From JAXGTD01 sp040775095 (GTDB lineage Bacteria; Pseudomonadota; Gammaproteobacteria; Chromatiales; Chromatiaceae), in assembly GCA_040775095.1 (NCBI GenBank), contig JAXGTD010000028.1, positions 1-35,450 on the forward strand: a stretch of 35,450 nt of DNA, read 5' to 3'. The translations under genes and the position numbers were made by a program. How positions within the stretch are numbered: the first letter of the stretch is position 1; every line of letters begins with the position of its first letter. The notes beneath the pieces are model-generated. The model did not search any database. It was not told where the DNA came from and was given only the letters and a program-made list of their open reading frames with translations. Positions 1 through 9,016 of this stretch are shown here, in pieces.

Positions 1-38
1 CTCACCGAGACAGTAACCCGATTCCCGTAACCAACTCC

Positions 39-257
39 ATGGCAAAAGAAGACGTTATCCAGATGGAAGGTACGGTGGTGGACACCCTGCCCAACACCGT
101 ATTTCGCGTCGAGCTCGAGAACGGTCACATCGTGACCGCGCACATCTCGGGAAAGATGCGCAAGCACTATATCCGTATCCTCACCGGCGACAAGGTGACG
201 GTTGAGCTGACACCCTACGACCTGACGAAGGGGCGGATCACCTATCGGGTCCGTTGA
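39..257 (+). CDS. infA: Translation initiation factor IF-1
   Basis: A 72-residue protein of the usual IF-1 length, made almost entirely of one S1-type OB fold. It binds the 30S A site with IF-2 and IF-3 during initiation. It opens with MAKEDVIQMEG and carries the family signature around ENGHIVTAHISGKMRK, ending in GRITYRVR; this is near-identical to gammaproteobacterial IF-1, so the call is secure. The ATG at 39 gives exactly the family N-terminus. Only 38 bases of upstream sequence are in the window, so its promoter cannot be judged. It converges with clpA, with a 77-bp gap in which I see no clear terminator. Confidence 0.97.
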   Translation: MAKEDVIQMEGTVVDTLPNTVFRVELENGHIVTAHISGKMRKHYIRILTGDKVTVELTPYDLTKGRITYRVR

Positions 258-334
258 GCCCGGGGCGCGGTCCCCGCTCGCCCCGCTGCCCCACCCGCGC
301 CTCGCCGCTCTCCTCCATCCCGCGTGGTGCCACG

Positions 335-2599
335 TCAGGCCGGTGCACGCTCGCTGTCGTAGCTGAAGGTCAGCTCGTTGTCGCTCCCAAGATCCACCCG
401 CACGGTACCGCCGCTGGAGAGCTCGCCGAACAGCAACTCGTTGGCCAGTGGCTTCTTGATGTAGTTCTGAATGACCCGCGCCATCGGGCGCGCGCCCATC
501 TTCGGGTCGTAGCCCCGCTCCGCGATCCATTGCCGGGCCGGCGCGGACACGACCAGCGCCACCTTTTTCTCGGCCAGCTGCTGCTCGAGCTCGAACACGA
601 ACTTCTCGACCACGCTCGCGATGGTGTCGCCGGACAGCGGTCCGAATTGCACGATGGCATCGAGCCGGTTGCGGAACTCCGGCGTGAAGTGCCGCTTCAG
701 GGCCTCCATGCCATCGGTCGAGTGATCCTGCTCGGTGAAGCCGATTGAGCGGCGGCTGGTCTCCGCGGCGCCGGCGTTAGTCGTCATGACCAGCACCACG
801 TTGCGGAAATCGGCCTTACGCCCGTTGTTGTCGGTGAGTGTGCCGTGGTCCATGACCTGCAACAGCAGGTTGAACACGTCGGGGTGCGCCTTCTCGATCT
901 CGTCGAGCAGCAGCACCGAGTGCGGGTGCTTGTTGATGTCCTCGGTGAGCAGCCCGCCCTGGTCGAAGCCGACGTAGCCCGGGGGCGCGCCGATCAGCCG
1001 CGAGACGGTGTGGCGCTCCATGTACTCGGACATATCGAAGCGGATCAGCTCCATGCCCAGGATGCGCGCCAGTTGCCGGGTGACCTCGGTCTTGCCGACA
1101 CCGGTGGGACCGGTGAACAGGAACGACCCGATCGGCTTCTCTTCGTTGCCCAGCCCGGAACGATTCATGCGGATCGCGGAGGTCAGCACCTCGATGGCCT
1201 CATCCTGGCCATAGACGACCATCCTCAGATCACGATCGAGGTTGCGCAGCGATTCGGTGTCAGACAACGACACCTTCATGGGCGGGATGCGCGCGATCTT
1301 GGCGACGATCGCCTCGACATCGGCGACGTCGATGCGCTTCTTGCGTTTGGCCGCCGGGCGCAGCTGGACATTGGCGCCGGCCTCGTCGATCACGTCGATG
1401 GCCTTGTCAGGGAGGTGGCGGTCGTTGATGTATTTGGCGGAGAGCTCGGCGGCCGCGCGCAGTGCCGGCTGCGTGTAGCTGACCTGGTGATGTTCCTCGA
1501 AGCGGGTCTTCAGACCCTTGAGGATCTCAACGGTCTCCTCCACCGAGGGTTCGTAGACATCGATCTTCTGGAAGCGCCGTGCGAGTGCGCGATCCTTCTC
1601 GAAGATGCCGCGGAACTCCTGGTAGGTGGTCGAGCCAATGCAGCGAAGATCACCGGATGCGAGCACCGGCTTGATCAGGTTCGACGCGTCCATGACACCC
1701 CCGGAGGCCGCGCCAGCCCCGATGATGGTGTGGATCTCGTCGATGAACAGGATCGCGTGGGGCTTGCGCTTGAGCTCGGAGAGCACCGCCTTGAGCCGCT
1801 TCTCGAAGTCGCCCCGGTACTTGGTTCCGGCCACCAGCGAGCCGAGATCCAACGCGTAGATGACGGCATCGGAGAGCACCTCCGGCACCTCACCGTCGAC
1901 GATCTTCTTGGCCAGTCCCTCCGCGATGGCGGTCTTGCCGACCCCGGCCTCGCCGACCAGCAGCGGGTTGTTCTTGCGGCGGCGACACAGGATCTGTGCC
2001 GTGCGCTCGACCTCCGCGGCCCGGCCGATGAGCGGATCGATCCGACCCTGGCGGGCCAGCTCGTTGAGATTGCTTGCGAAGCTCTCGAGCGGACTCGCGG
2101 CCTCCTTCTCCTCGGGTCGCGCCTCGTCGGCCTCGCCGGGGCTGTCGTCGCCCTGCTCCTCGCCCGGAACCTTGGAGATCCCATGGGAGATGTAGTTGAC
2201 GACATCCAGGCGTGAGACGTCCTGCTGGTTGAGCAGATACACCGCCTGGGAGTCCTGTTCGCTAAACAGCGCCACCAGCACGTTCGCGCCGGTGACCTCT
2301 TTCTTGCCCGCGGACTGAACGTGAAATACCGCGCGCTGAAGCACCCGCTGGAAGCCGAGCGTCGGCTGTGTCTCGCGGTTCTCGGGGTCGGCGATCAGGG
2401 GCGTGGTCTCCTCGATGAAGGTGTTCACGTCCCGGCGCAACTTCTCGGCATCGGCACCGCAGGCGCGCAGGACCTTGGCGGCCGTTGGATTATCGATCAA
2501 GCAAAGCAACAGGTGCTCCACGGTCATGTACTCGTGGTGCTTTTCCCGCGCCTCTTTGAAGGCGTTATTCAGGGTGAACTCGAGCTCTTTGCTTAACAT
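335..2599 (-). CDS. clpA: ATP-dependent Clp protease ATP-binding subunit ClpA
   Basis: AAA+ unfoldase that feeds substrates into ClpP. The 754-residue product has the ClpA N-domain (residues 1-140), an acidic linker rich in Glu and Asp (about 145-170), a first AAA module with Walker A GEAGVGKT at 216-223, and a second with GPTGVGKT near residue 500. The SIGF loop near residue 615 corresponds to the IGF/L loop that docks on ClpP, so this is ClpA rather than ClpB, which lacks it. The start was set at the ATG giving MLSKELEFTLN, the family N-terminus, with AGGGA seven bases upstream. A longer frame exists upstream but is not conserved-looking. clpS lies 159 bp upstream on the same strand. clpP is not in the window. 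Confidence 0.97.
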   Translation of the reverse strand: MLSKELEFTLNNAFKEAREKHHEYMTVEHLLLCLIDNPTAAKVLRACGADAEKLRRDVNTFIEETTPLIADPENRETQPTLGFQRVLQRAVFHVQSAGKKEVTGANVLVALFSEQDSQAVYLLNQQDVSRLDVVNYISHGISKVPGEEQGDDSPGEADEARPEEKEAASPLESFASNLNELARQGRIDPLIGRAAEVERTAQILCRRRKNNPLLVGEAGVGKTAIAEGLAKKIVDGEVPEVLSDAVIYALDLGSLVAGTKYRGDFEKRLKAVLSELKRKPHAILFIDEIHTIIGAGAASGGVMDASNLIKPVLASGDLRCIGSTTYQEFRGIFEKDRALARRFQKIDVYEPSVEETVEILKGLKTRFEEHHQVSYTQPALRAAAELSAKYINDRHLPDKAIDVIDEAGANVQLRPAAKRKKRIDVADVEAIVAKIARIPPMKVSLSDTESLRNLDRDLRMVVYGQDEAIEVLTSAIRMNRSGLGNEEKPIGSFLFTGPTGVGKTEVTRQLARILGMELIRFDMSEYMERHTVSRLIGAPPGYVGFDQGGLLTEDINKHPHSVLLLDEIEKAHPDVFNLLLQVMDHGTLTDNNGRKADFRNVVLVMTTNAGAAETSRRSIGFTEQDHSTDGMEALKRHFTPEFRNRLDAIVQFGPLSGDTIASVVEKFVFELEQQLAEKKVALVVSAPARQWIAERGYDPKMGARPMARVIQNYIKKPLANELLFGELSSGGTVRVDLGSDNELTFSYDSERAPA

Positions 2600-2758
2600 G
2601 GACTTAGTCCCTGGACGTCTTGATAGAAGGGATCGTCTGCAGTACCCGCTCGGCGAGTTCGCCACCGCAGCATAGCGTTACCCGCGCATCGCTCACAACC
2701 GTGGGCGCGACAACCGTTCGACCGTCTGCCGGAGCGATTCTCTCCGCGGCGACGTCCA

Positions 2759-3082
2759 TCATGCCTCCTCCATGGTGCACAGCAGCGGGTGCTGGTTCTG
2801 TCGGGCGTGGTCGTTCACCTGGGCAACCTTGGTCTCGGCGATGTCGCGCGTGAAGACGCCACAGACGCCGACCCCGCGCGTGTGCACGTGCAGCATCACC
2901 TGTGTCGCCTTCTCGCGGCTCATCCGGAAGAATGTCTCGAGCACATGCACGACAAATTCCATCGGTGTGAAGTCGTCGTTGAGCAGCAGCACCTTGTACA
3001 GCGGCGGCCGCTTGAGCTTTGGTTTCGACTCCTGTACCGACAAGTCGGAGTCATGGTCCTTGCCTGGGTTGCTGTCACTCAT
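2759..3082 (-). CDS. clpS: ClpS, adaptor of the ClpAP protease
   Basis: A 107-residue adaptor that delivers N-degron substrates to ClpA. The variable, charged N-terminal tail (1-25) is followed by the ClpS core with VLLLNDDFTPMEFVV at 31-45; its Asn-Asp pair corresponds to the residues that hold the substrate alpha-amino group. The conserved MLHVHTRG follows at 63-70 and the C-terminal TRDIAETK. The ATG at 3082 gives the normal family length; the frame runs another 59 codons upstream, but that part is Arg/Pro-rich and looks non-coding. It sits directly upstream of clpA and diverges from cspD, the same arrangement as in Escherichia coli. Confidence 0.96.
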   Translation of the reverse strand: MSDSNPGKDHDSDLSVQESKPKLKRPPLYKVLLLNDDFTPMEFVVHVLETFFRMSREKATQVMLHVHTRGVGVCGVFTRDIAETKVAQVNDHARQNQHPLLCTMEEA

Positions 3083-3334
3083 CGTTGCTCGCAAATTCCT
3101 GCTGGATCGTCGCCGAGGGGTCTTCCCGGGCCGAACGCGCGCGGTATCAGGCGCTGTGCTGGTGCCGGCCGCTGCGCCGCGTCGGTCCGGCGTTCGACCC
3201 CTGAGCCTTTTGTTGGGATTGGTGGGCCAAAAATACAGCCCCCGCGGACACTCGTCCACGCCGGCTGGCGCCTCGGCGGGCAGCCCCGGCGCCCGATTCG
3301 ACCGACACGGGGCAATCTCCCTGAGGTGGGATGG

Positions 3335-3363
3335 TTTGACCAGTCAAATCAACCCACTATACT
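3335..3363 (+). promoter_or_regulatory. Putative sigma-70 promoter of cspD with an operator-like dyad
   Basis: TTGACC (3336-3341) and TATACT (3358-3363) are separated by 16 bases, a good sigma-70 pair. A perfect dyad, TTTGAC-CA-GTCAAA (3335-3348), covers the -35 box and may be a repressor site; which protein would bind is unknown. A start near 3370 would give a cspD leader of about 125 bases, long enough to fold, as known for some cold-shock mRNAs. The rest of the 411-bp clpS-cspD spacer shows no gene. Confidence 0.55.
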
Positions 3364-3493
3364 TGTGCGGTACGGTGCCCACGACAAGGCTCGGGAATGG
3401 GGCCGGTACGCGGCGGGCAATGCCCGGCGCAGACACACAATAAAGATAGACGACCAACCAAAGAACGAAAGATGTTCAGGAGGAGTTCCAGCC

Positions 3494-3700
3494 ATGATGA
3501 CCGGTATCGTGAAGTGGTTTAACAACGCCAAGGGCTACGGCTTCGTCAAACCTGACAATCGCGACGAGGACGTCTTCGTCCACTTCTCGTCCATCGACAT
3601 GGACGGCTACAAGACCCTGAGAGAGGGTCAGAAGGTTGAGTTCGAAATCAACCAGGGACCAAAGGGACTGCACGCGGCTCGCGTCCAGCGGGCGATGTGA
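3494..3700 (+). CDS. cspD: Cold-shock domain protein, CspD-like
   Basis: A 68-residue single cold-shock domain that binds single-stranded nucleic acid. RNP1 is KGYGFV (13-18) and RNP2 is VFVHF (27-31), preceded by the family WFNNAKGYG. Start at the first of two adjacent ATGs (3494 or 3497); a strong GGAGGAG lies about eight bases upstream, and either start is possible. The position opposite clpS is the place of cspD in E. coli, where CspD is a stationary-phase inhibitor of replication. The role here is inferred from location, and a general CspA-like RNA chaperone cannot be excluded from sequence alone. Confidence 0.93.
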   Translation: MMTGIVKWFNNAKGYGFVKPDNRDEDVFVHFSSIDMDGYKTLREGQKVEFEINQGPKGLHAARVQRAM

Positions 3701-3762
3701 TCCACCCCATGAGCGCGCTGCCCTCGCGGGGGCGCTCCTAACCTGATCCCATTCACCCTGTA

Positions 3763-3805
3763 AGCCGACGGGGCGCGAAGCTCATCAGGCTCCGCCCCGT
3801 CGGCT
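3763..3805. terminator. Stem-loop between cspD and icd
   Basis: A perfect 13-bp inverted repeat (3763-3775 with 3793-3805, 17-base loop) lies between the convergent 3' ends of cspD and icd. There is no run of T on either side, so it may be a bidirectional terminator of weak intrinsic type or an mRNA 3'-end stabiliser. A smaller GAGCGC/GCGCTC hairpin (3711-3737) sits just after cspD. Confidence 0.55.
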
Positions 3806-3823
3806 CCGCGCGATGCGCCGCGG

Positions 3824-5080
3824 CTACATCCGGTCGATCACGGCCGCGCCGAAGCCCGAGCAACTGAGCTTGGTCGCGCCGTCCATGAGCCGCTCCAGGT
3901 CATAGGTAACGGTCTTGGCCGAGATTGCGCCCTCGATCCCCTTGATGATCAGATCGGCCGCCTCCGTCCATCCGAGGTGGCGCAGCATCATCTCGGCGGA
4001 GAGCAGCAGCGAGCTGGGGTTGACCTGATCCTTGCCGGCGTACTTCGGTGCCGTGCCGTGGGTCGCCTCGAACATGGCGACGGTATCGGACAGGTTCGCA
4101 CCCGGCGCCATCCCGATCCCGCCCACCTGTGCCGCCAACGCATCGGAGATGTAGTCGCCGTTGAGGTTGAGCGTCGCGATCACGTCATACTCCTTCGGCC
4201 GCAACAGGATCTGCTGCAGGAAGGCGTCCGCGATGACGTCTTTCACGGTGATCTCGGTGCCGGTCTTCGGGTTCTTGAAGCTGCACCAAGGGCCCGCGCC
4301 GATGTCCACCGCGCCGAATTCCTCCTTTGCCACCTCGTAGCCCCATTCTTTGAAGGCGCCCTCGGTGAACTTCATGATGTTTCCCTTATGCACCAGGGTC
4401 AAGGACGGACGGTCGTTGTCGATGGCGTACTGGATGGCCTTGCGCACGAGGCGCTTGGTCCCCTCACTGGAGACGGGCTTGACACCGATGCCAGAGGTGG
4501 CCGGAAAGCGGATCTTGGTGACACCCATCTCGCCTTGCAGGAAGTCGATGAGCTTTTTCGCTTCCGGGGTGCCGCTCTGCCACTCGATGCCGGCGTAGAT
4601 GTCCTCGGAGTTCTCGCGGAAGATCACCATGTCGGTGTGCTCGGGCGCCTTGAGCGGGCTCGGCGTGCCCGCGAAATAGCGCACCGGGCGCAGACAGACA
4701 TAGAGATCGAGCTGCTGGCGCAGACTCACGTTCAGCGAGCGAATCCCGCCGCCGACTGGCGTGGTCAGCGGTCCCTTGATCGAGACCACAAAGTCTTTGA
4801 CGGCCGCGAGCGTCTCGTCGGGCAGCCAGACGTCGTCGCCATAGACACGGGTGGACTTTTCGCCGGCATAGACCTCCATCCAGGCGATGCCGCGCTCGCC
4901 GCCATAGGCCTTGGCGACGGCCGCGTCGACCACGTCCTTCATCACCGGCGTGATATCGACGCCGATACCGTCACCCTCGATATAGGGAATGATCGGACGG
5001 CTCGGTACCTGCAGACTGAAGTCGTCCGCGACGCCGATCCGCTCGCCGTCGGCCGGGATCTGGATGTGTCGATATTGCAT
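3824..5080 (-). CDS. icd: NADP-dependent isocitrate dehydrogenase
   Basis: Converts isocitrate to 2-oxoglutarate and CO2 with reduction of NADP in the TCA cycle. The 418-residue length matches the E. coli-type homodimeric enzyme (416). IRSLNVSLRQ at 113-122 contains the substrate-binding Ser115, Asn117 and Arg121, followed by DLYVCLRPVRYF; ENSEDIYAGIEW and HKGNIMKFTEGAFKEWGY are also present. Ser115 corresponds to the serine phosphorylated by AceK in enterics, but aceK is not in the window. The start was chosen at the ATG giving MQYRHIQIP, with GGGGA upstream; the longer frame adds 27 atypical residues. It lies 240 bp downstream of sdhE on the same strand, so it probably has its own promoter although read-through is possible. 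Confidence 0.96.
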   Translation of the reverse strand: MQYRHIQIPADGERIGVADDFSLQVPSRPIIPYIEGDGIGVDITPVMKDVVDAAVAKAYGGERGIAWMEVYAGEKSTRVYGDDVWLPDETLAAVKDFVVSIKGPLTTPVGGGIRSLNVSLRQQLDLYVCLRPVRYFAGTPSPLKAPEHTDMVIFRENSEDIYAGIEWQSGTPEAKKLIDFLQGEMGVTKIRFPATSGIGVKPVSSEGTKRLVRKAIQYAIDNDRPSLTLVHKGNIMKFTEGAFKEWGYEVAKEEFGAVDIGAGPWCSFKNPKTGTEITVKDVIADAFLQQILLRPKEYDVIATLNLNGDYISDALAAQVGGIGMAPGANLSDTVAMFEATHGTAPKYAGKDQVNPSSLLLSAEMMLRHLGWTEAADLIIKGIEGAISAKTVTYDLERLMDGATKLSCSGFGAAVIDRM

Positions 5081-5275
5081 ATTGGTGTTGTCCCCGTAGG
5101 TTGGAAAGCGAGTCGTGGTGGGACCCGGCTCGTGCCAGGATGGCGCCGATGTTAACACCACGGCGCCACGGCGCGGCGTGCAGGATCACCGGTCGGCGCG
5201 GTTGCACCATCTGGTGGCGCGGAATGCGAGCAGCAAGATTCACGCCGAATTCCATCGCGCCGGGTCGCCAGGGCT

Positions 5276-5281
5276 TGTCAA
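5276..5281 (-). promoter_or_regulatory. Possible -35 box ahead of icd
   Basis: A perfect TTGACA (minus strand) lies in the 240-bp spacer between sdhE and icd, but no good -10 box sits 16-18 bases downstream (the sequence there is near GCGATG). This is a weak candidate for a separate icd promoter, which the long spacer makes likely. Confidence 0.2.
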
Positions 5282-5320
5282 CGGCCCTGACTCGCCGCCA
5301 GCCACCCGCGATGGCGAGCC

Positions 5321-5584
5321 TCAACGCCGGCCGGACGCGCGAATGCAGGCGATGATCTGGGTCAGGGCGGGTTCGGCCGGCACCGACTGATTCATCAGCC
5401 AGTCGTAGATGATCTGATCCTGGTAGCCGAGCAGCCGCACAAAATCGGTGCGCTGTCGCTCTCCGAGCGCCGCGTATCCGTGCTCGAGGAACCCGTTTAG
5501 CAGCAGGTCGAGCTCCAGCATGCCCCGCCGGCACTGCCAGCGCAGCCGCGCGTATTCGCGCTCCGCCGCAAGCGGCGCGCTCAT
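5321..5584 (-). CDS. sdhE: SdhE, FAD assembly factor of succinate dehydrogenase
   Basis: An 87-residue protein of the SdhE/YgfY (Sdh5) family, which helps attach FAD covalently to SdhA. The family signature RGxxE is seen as RGMLELD at 20-26, followed by FLEHGY and the C-terminal YDWLMNQ region typical of the five-helix fold. The start overlaps the sdhB stop in an ATGA, pointing to translational coupling, and matches the family N-terminus. Its place as the last gene of the sdh operon supports the role. Confidence 0.92.
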   Translation of the reverse strand: MSAPLAAEREYARLRWQCRRGMLELDLLLNGFLEHGYAALGERQRTDFVRLLGYQDQIIYDWLMNQSVPAEPALTQIIACIRASGRR

Positions 5585-6273
5585 ATCGATTTCGCGACCA
5601 TCAACTCCTTGATCTGGCCGATGGCCTTGGTGGGATTGAGGCCCTTCGGACAGACCTCCACGCAGTTCATGATGGTGTGGCAACGAAACAGCTTGTAGGG
5701 CCCCTCGAGGGCCGCAAGGCGCTCGTCGGTGGACTGATCACGGCTGTCGGCCAGGAAGCGCCAGGACTGTAGCAGGGCCGCCGGGCCGTGGAATCGATCC
5801 GGATTCCACCAGAATGAGGGGCAGGCGGTGGAGCAGCACCCACAGAGGATGCACTCGTAGAGGCCGTCGAGCTTGTCGCGATCCTTCGGAGATTGCAGGA
5901 TCTCCTGTTCCGGCAACGGGTCCTTACGCACCAGATAGGGCCGCACGTTGCGGTACTGCTCGTAAAACTGGCTCATATCGACCACCAGGTCGCGGATCAC
6001 CGGGCGGCCCGGGAAGGGGCGCACCTGGATGGGTCGCTCCAGATCCGCGACCGCGGTGATGCAGGCCAGACAGTTGCGGCCATTGACATTCATCCCGTCC
6101 GAGCCGCAAACGCCCTCGCCGCAGGAGTGCCGGAAGACAAAGGTCTCGTCCTGCTCCTTGATCTCGAGCAGGGCCTCGCGCAGCATCATTCCCGGACGCT
6201 CCTCGACCTCGAAGGTCTGCATCCGCGGCTTTGTGTCGTGCTCCGGGTGGTATCGATAGACGCTGATTTTCAT
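5581..6273 (-). CDS. sdhB: Succinate dehydrogenase iron-sulfur subunit
   Basis: A 230-residue electron-transfer subunit carrying three Fe-S clusters from SdhA to the membrane quinone site. The [2Fe-2S] ligands are Cys51, Cys56, Asp59 and Cys71; Asp at the third place is also found in E. coli SdhB. The [4Fe-4S] motif CILCGCCSTACP begins at Cys141, and CHTIMNCVEVCPKGLNP supplies the rest of the [3Fe-4S] and [4Fe-4S] sets. The ATG at 6273 gives the family N-terminus MKISVYRYHP; the upstream extension of 67 residues is not family-like. It follows sdhA after an 89-bp gap and overlaps sdhE by four bases. Confidence 0.97.
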   Translation of the reverse strand: MKISVYRYHPEHDTKPRMQTFEVEERPGMMLREALLEIKEQDETFVFRHSCGEGVCGSDGMNVNGRNCLACITAVADLERPIQVRPFPGRPVIRDLVVDMSQFYEQYRNVRPYLVRKDPLPEQEILQSPKDRDKLDGLYECILCGCCSTACPSFWWNPDRFHGPAALLQSWRFLADSRDQSTDERLAALEGPYKLFRCHTIMNCVEVCPKGLNPTKAIGQIKELMVAKSI

Positions 6274-6362
6274 GTTTGCTCGCGGTAGCGGGTTGAGGGT
6301 GAGATAGCCGGAGCACCCGGGTACCCGCCAGGGGGCACCGAATTGGATCCGGCCGCGCCTGC

Positions 6363-8126
6363 TCAATACACGCGCGCCTTCGGCGGAAACGACTCGACCG
6401 TCAGCGGTTTGGTGCGCACCGGCTTGAAATCCATGCGATCGCCGGCGCGTGAATAGAGACTGTGTTTCATCCACTGCACGTCGTCGCGTTTGGTGAAATC
6501 CACCCGCGAGTGGGCACCCCGGCTCTCCTCGCGGTGCAAGGCAGAGAGCAGGGTCGCCATGCCGACGTCCACCAGGTTGTCCAACTCCAGTGCCTCGATG
6601 CGGGCGGTATTGAACAGCCGACTGTGATCCTGCAGGCGTACGTCCTCGACACGATCGCGCAATGCCTTGAGCTTCTCGACACCTTCAGCCATCGTCGACT
6701 GGTCACGGAACACGCCGCAGTGATCCTCCATCAGCTTGCGCAACTCGGCCTTGACGGCGTGTACCGTCTCGCCCTCGCCCCGGCGCTCCCAGCGCTGCAT
6801 GCGCTCCAGTGCCGGCGCGATGGCCTCGTCGCGCATCGGCCGGTGGTTGGGATTCTCGGCCACGTAGCGGAGGATGTCGGTCCCGGCGGCCCGGCCAAAC
6901 ACAAGGATGTCGAGCAACGAGTTGCCGCCGAGACGATTGGCACCATGCACGGACACGCAGGCGCACTCGCCGGCCGCGTAGAGGCCCGGAACGACCTCCT
7001 CGGGACCGTGACGCAGCGGTGCAACGACGCGGGCGCTGCGGTCGGTCGGGATGCCGCCCATCGCATAATGCGCGGTCGGAAACACCGGTATCGCGTCGCG
7101 CGCCGGATCGATCCCCAGAAAGACGCGACAGATGTCGCTGATGCCAGGCAACCGCTGGTGGACGACATCCGCACCGAGGTGATCGAGCTTGAGCAACACG
7201 TGGTCCTTGTTCGGGCCACAGCCACGGCCCTCGCGGATCTCGGTGACCATCGAGCGGGCCACCACGTCGCGGCTCGCCAGGTCCAGCGCCCTCGGCGCAT
7301 AGCGTTCCATGAAACGCTCGCCGTCGCCGTTCACCAGGAAACCGCCCTCGCCGCGCGCACCTTCCGTGATCAGCATGCCCTTACCGGCGACCCCGGTGGG
7401 ATGGAACTGGAAGAACTCCATGTCCTGGAGGGGAACCCCGGCGCGCAGCGCCATTGCCATGCCGTCGCCGGTGTTGATGAAGGCGTTTGTCGTGGTGCGG
7501 AACACCTGGCCGTAGCCGCCGGTCGCGATCAACGTGGTCTTGGCCTCGATCACCAGCGGCGCGCCGGTCTCGATCTCCAGGACCACGGCGCCGAGGACGC
7601 AGCCCTCCTCGTCCTTGATCAGGTCGATCGCGAAATACTCGTCGAAGAAGTGGGTGCGCGCGCGCAGGTTCTGCTGATAGAGCGTGTGCAGGATCGCATG
7701 CCCGGTGCGGTCGGCCGCGGCACAGGTGCGCACCGCCTGATCGCCGCCAAAGTCCTGGCTCTGTCCGCCAAAGGCGCGCTGATAGATCTTGCCGGTGTCC
7801 AGCCGCGAGAACGGCACGCCGGCGTGCTCGAGCTCGTAAACGGTCGGGATCGCCTCGCGGCACATGTATTCGATCGCGTCCTGGTCACCGAGATAATCGG
7901 AACCCTTCACCGTGTCGAACATGTGCCAATGCCAGTTGTCCGGCACCACGTTGGCGAGGGCGGCGTTCACACCACCCTGGGCCGCCACGGTATGCGAGCG
8001 GGTGGGAAAGACCTTGGAGACGACCGCAACGCGCAGGTCGGCGCTGGCAAGACGCAGCGCGGCGTTCAATCCGGCGCCGCCCGCCCCGAGGATCAGTGCA
8101 TCGAAACGTCTGTGTGGGATCGACAT
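6363..8126 (-). CDS. sdhA: Succinate dehydrogenase flavoprotein subunit
   Basis: A 587-residue catalytic subunit that oxidises succinate to fumarate (E. coli SdhA has 588). The Rossmann FAD motif GAGGAGLNAALRLA is at 14-27, and RSHTVAAQGG at 43-52 has His45, the site of covalent FAD attachment. HPTGVAGKGMLITEGARGEGG and the MGGIPT and HGANRLGGNSL motifs of the active site are present. The ATG at 8126 gives the family N-terminus MSIPHRRFDALILG; it starts eight bases after the sdhD stop. A long open frame lies antisense to this gene and is treated as a GC artefact. Confidence 0.97.
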   Translation of the reverse strand: MSIPHRRFDALILGAGGAGLNAALRLASADLRVAVVSKVFPTRSHTVAAQGGVNAALANVVPDNWHWHMFDTVKGSDYLGDQDAIEYMCREAIPTVYELEHAGVPFSRLDTGKIYQRAFGGQSQDFGGDQAVRTCAAADRTGHAILHTLYQQNLRARTHFFDEYFAIDLIKDEEGCVLGAVVLEIETGAPLVIEAKTTLIATGGYGQVFRTTTNAFINTGDGMAMALRAGVPLQDMEFFQFHPTGVAGKGMLITEGARGEGGFLVNGDGERFMERYAPRALDLASRDVVARSMVTEIREGRGCGPNKDHVLLKLDHLGADVVHQRLPGISDICRVFLGIDPARDAIPVFPTAHYAMGGIPTDRSARVVAPLRHGPEEVVPGLYAAGECACVSVHGANRLGGNSLLDILVFGRAAGTDILRYVAENPNHRPMRDEAIAPALERMQRWERRGEGETVHAVKAELRKLMEDHCGVFRDQSTMAEGVEKLKALRDRVEDVRLQDHSRLFNTARIEALELDNLVDVGMATLLSALHREESRGAHSRVDFTKRDDVQWMKHSLYSRAGDRMDFKPVRTKPLTVESFPPKARVY

Positions 8127-8134
8127 GGTTTTCT

Positions 8135-8476
8135 TCACCCCATCCGGGCAAGCAGGATCGCCTGCGCGGCCCAGAGCCCCGAAGCGATGAAGATGATGGC
8201 GACAAGCCACAGCGCGGCGACGCGGATCGCGACGGGCTTCGCGTAGTCCATCAGCACGTCGCGGATCCCAACCCAGGCGTGCAGCAGCAATGCCGGAATG
8301 AACAGCAACAGCCCCAACGCCACGACCGGGTGGGCGACCCAACCCTGCAGCTCCGCATGGCTGGTGGGCCAGTCGAAGACGAAATGGAGCAGCAGATAGG
8401 TGCCGAAAATGCCCAGATAGACCGCGGTGGCGCGCTGGACCACCCAAGCCCTCAGACCCGATGCAATCCGACTCAC
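8135..8476 (-). CDS. sdhD: Succinate dehydrogenase membrane anchor subunit SdhD
   Basis: A 113-residue membrane anchor with three hydrophobic helices (about 17-36, 48-66 and 88-108). HAWVGIRDVLMDY at 66-78 carries the predicted heme b ligand His66 and the Asp77-Tyr78 pair of the quinone site. The start is taken as GTG at 8476, which overlaps the sdhC stop as GTGA and gives a length close to E. coli SdhD (115). A GTG 11 codons upstream inside sdhC is the alternative. Translational coupling to sdhC is likely. Confidence 0.9.
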   Translation of the reverse strand: MSRIASGLRAWVVQRATAVYLGIFGTYLLLHFVFDWPTSHAELQGWVAHPVVALGLLLFIPALLLHAWVGIRDVLMDYAKPVAIRVAALWLVAIIFIASGLWAAQAILLARMG

Positions 8477-8847
8477 AGCAGCAGACCTCCCCCGATGAGC
8501 GTCACACACAGTGCCGCGGACAATGCGATCCAGGCGCTCTTGCGGGCCGTCGGACGGTCGACGCCCCAGCCCAGGTCGAGGATGAGATGGCGGATACCGG
8601 CAAACAGGTGGTGCAGCGCCGCCCAGCCGAGCACGACCAGCACGAGTATTACCAATGGGTGGTCCACAAAGGCCGCGGCCGCGGCATAGCCATCGGGTCC
8701 ACGCAACGCCTCGGCAAACAACACGGCCAGAACGGGAATGGAGAGCACCATCAGCACGCCGCTGATACGATGAAGGATCGAGACAACACCCGGGACCGGC
8801 AGTCGGATGCGCCAGAGATCGAGAAAGACGGGTCGGTCGGTGGTCAT
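8473..8847 (-). CDS. sdhC: Succinate dehydrogenase cytochrome b556 subunit
   Basis: A 124-residue three-helix membrane anchor, first gene of the sdhCDABE operon. RPVFLDLWRIRLPVPGVVSI and SILHRISG at 23-30 (quinone-site Ser and Arg) are family hallmarks, and HHLFAGIRHLILDLG at 79-93 contains the expected heme b ligand, His80. The ATG at 8847 is preceded by AAGGGGAG, a clear ribosome binding site. A promoter is readable about 170 bases upstream. Confidence 0.95.
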   Translation of the reverse strand: MTTDRPVFLDLWRIRLPVPGVVSILHRISGVLMVLSIPVLAVLFAEALRGPDGYAAAAAFVDHPLVILVLVVLGWAALHHLFAGIRHLILDLGWGVDRPTARKSAWIALSAALCVTLIGGGLLL

Positions 8848-9016
8848 TGCTCCCCTTCGGCTAGTGTGGACGGCGACCTGGCAGGTCGGGGCCGCAGGCC
8901 CGCCCGCCGGCCAGAGGTCGGGAAATCGTATCGCAGTCGTGAGCCACCCGTGCAACAAAAATCCCGGTCTGCGCGATTCGAAACGGGCCCAAGTCTGCTT
9001 TTGTGCACCGCAGCAG

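Noticed and set aside
6462..8246. A 594-codon open frame on the plus strand
   Set aside because: Antisense to sdhA, whose identity is certain.
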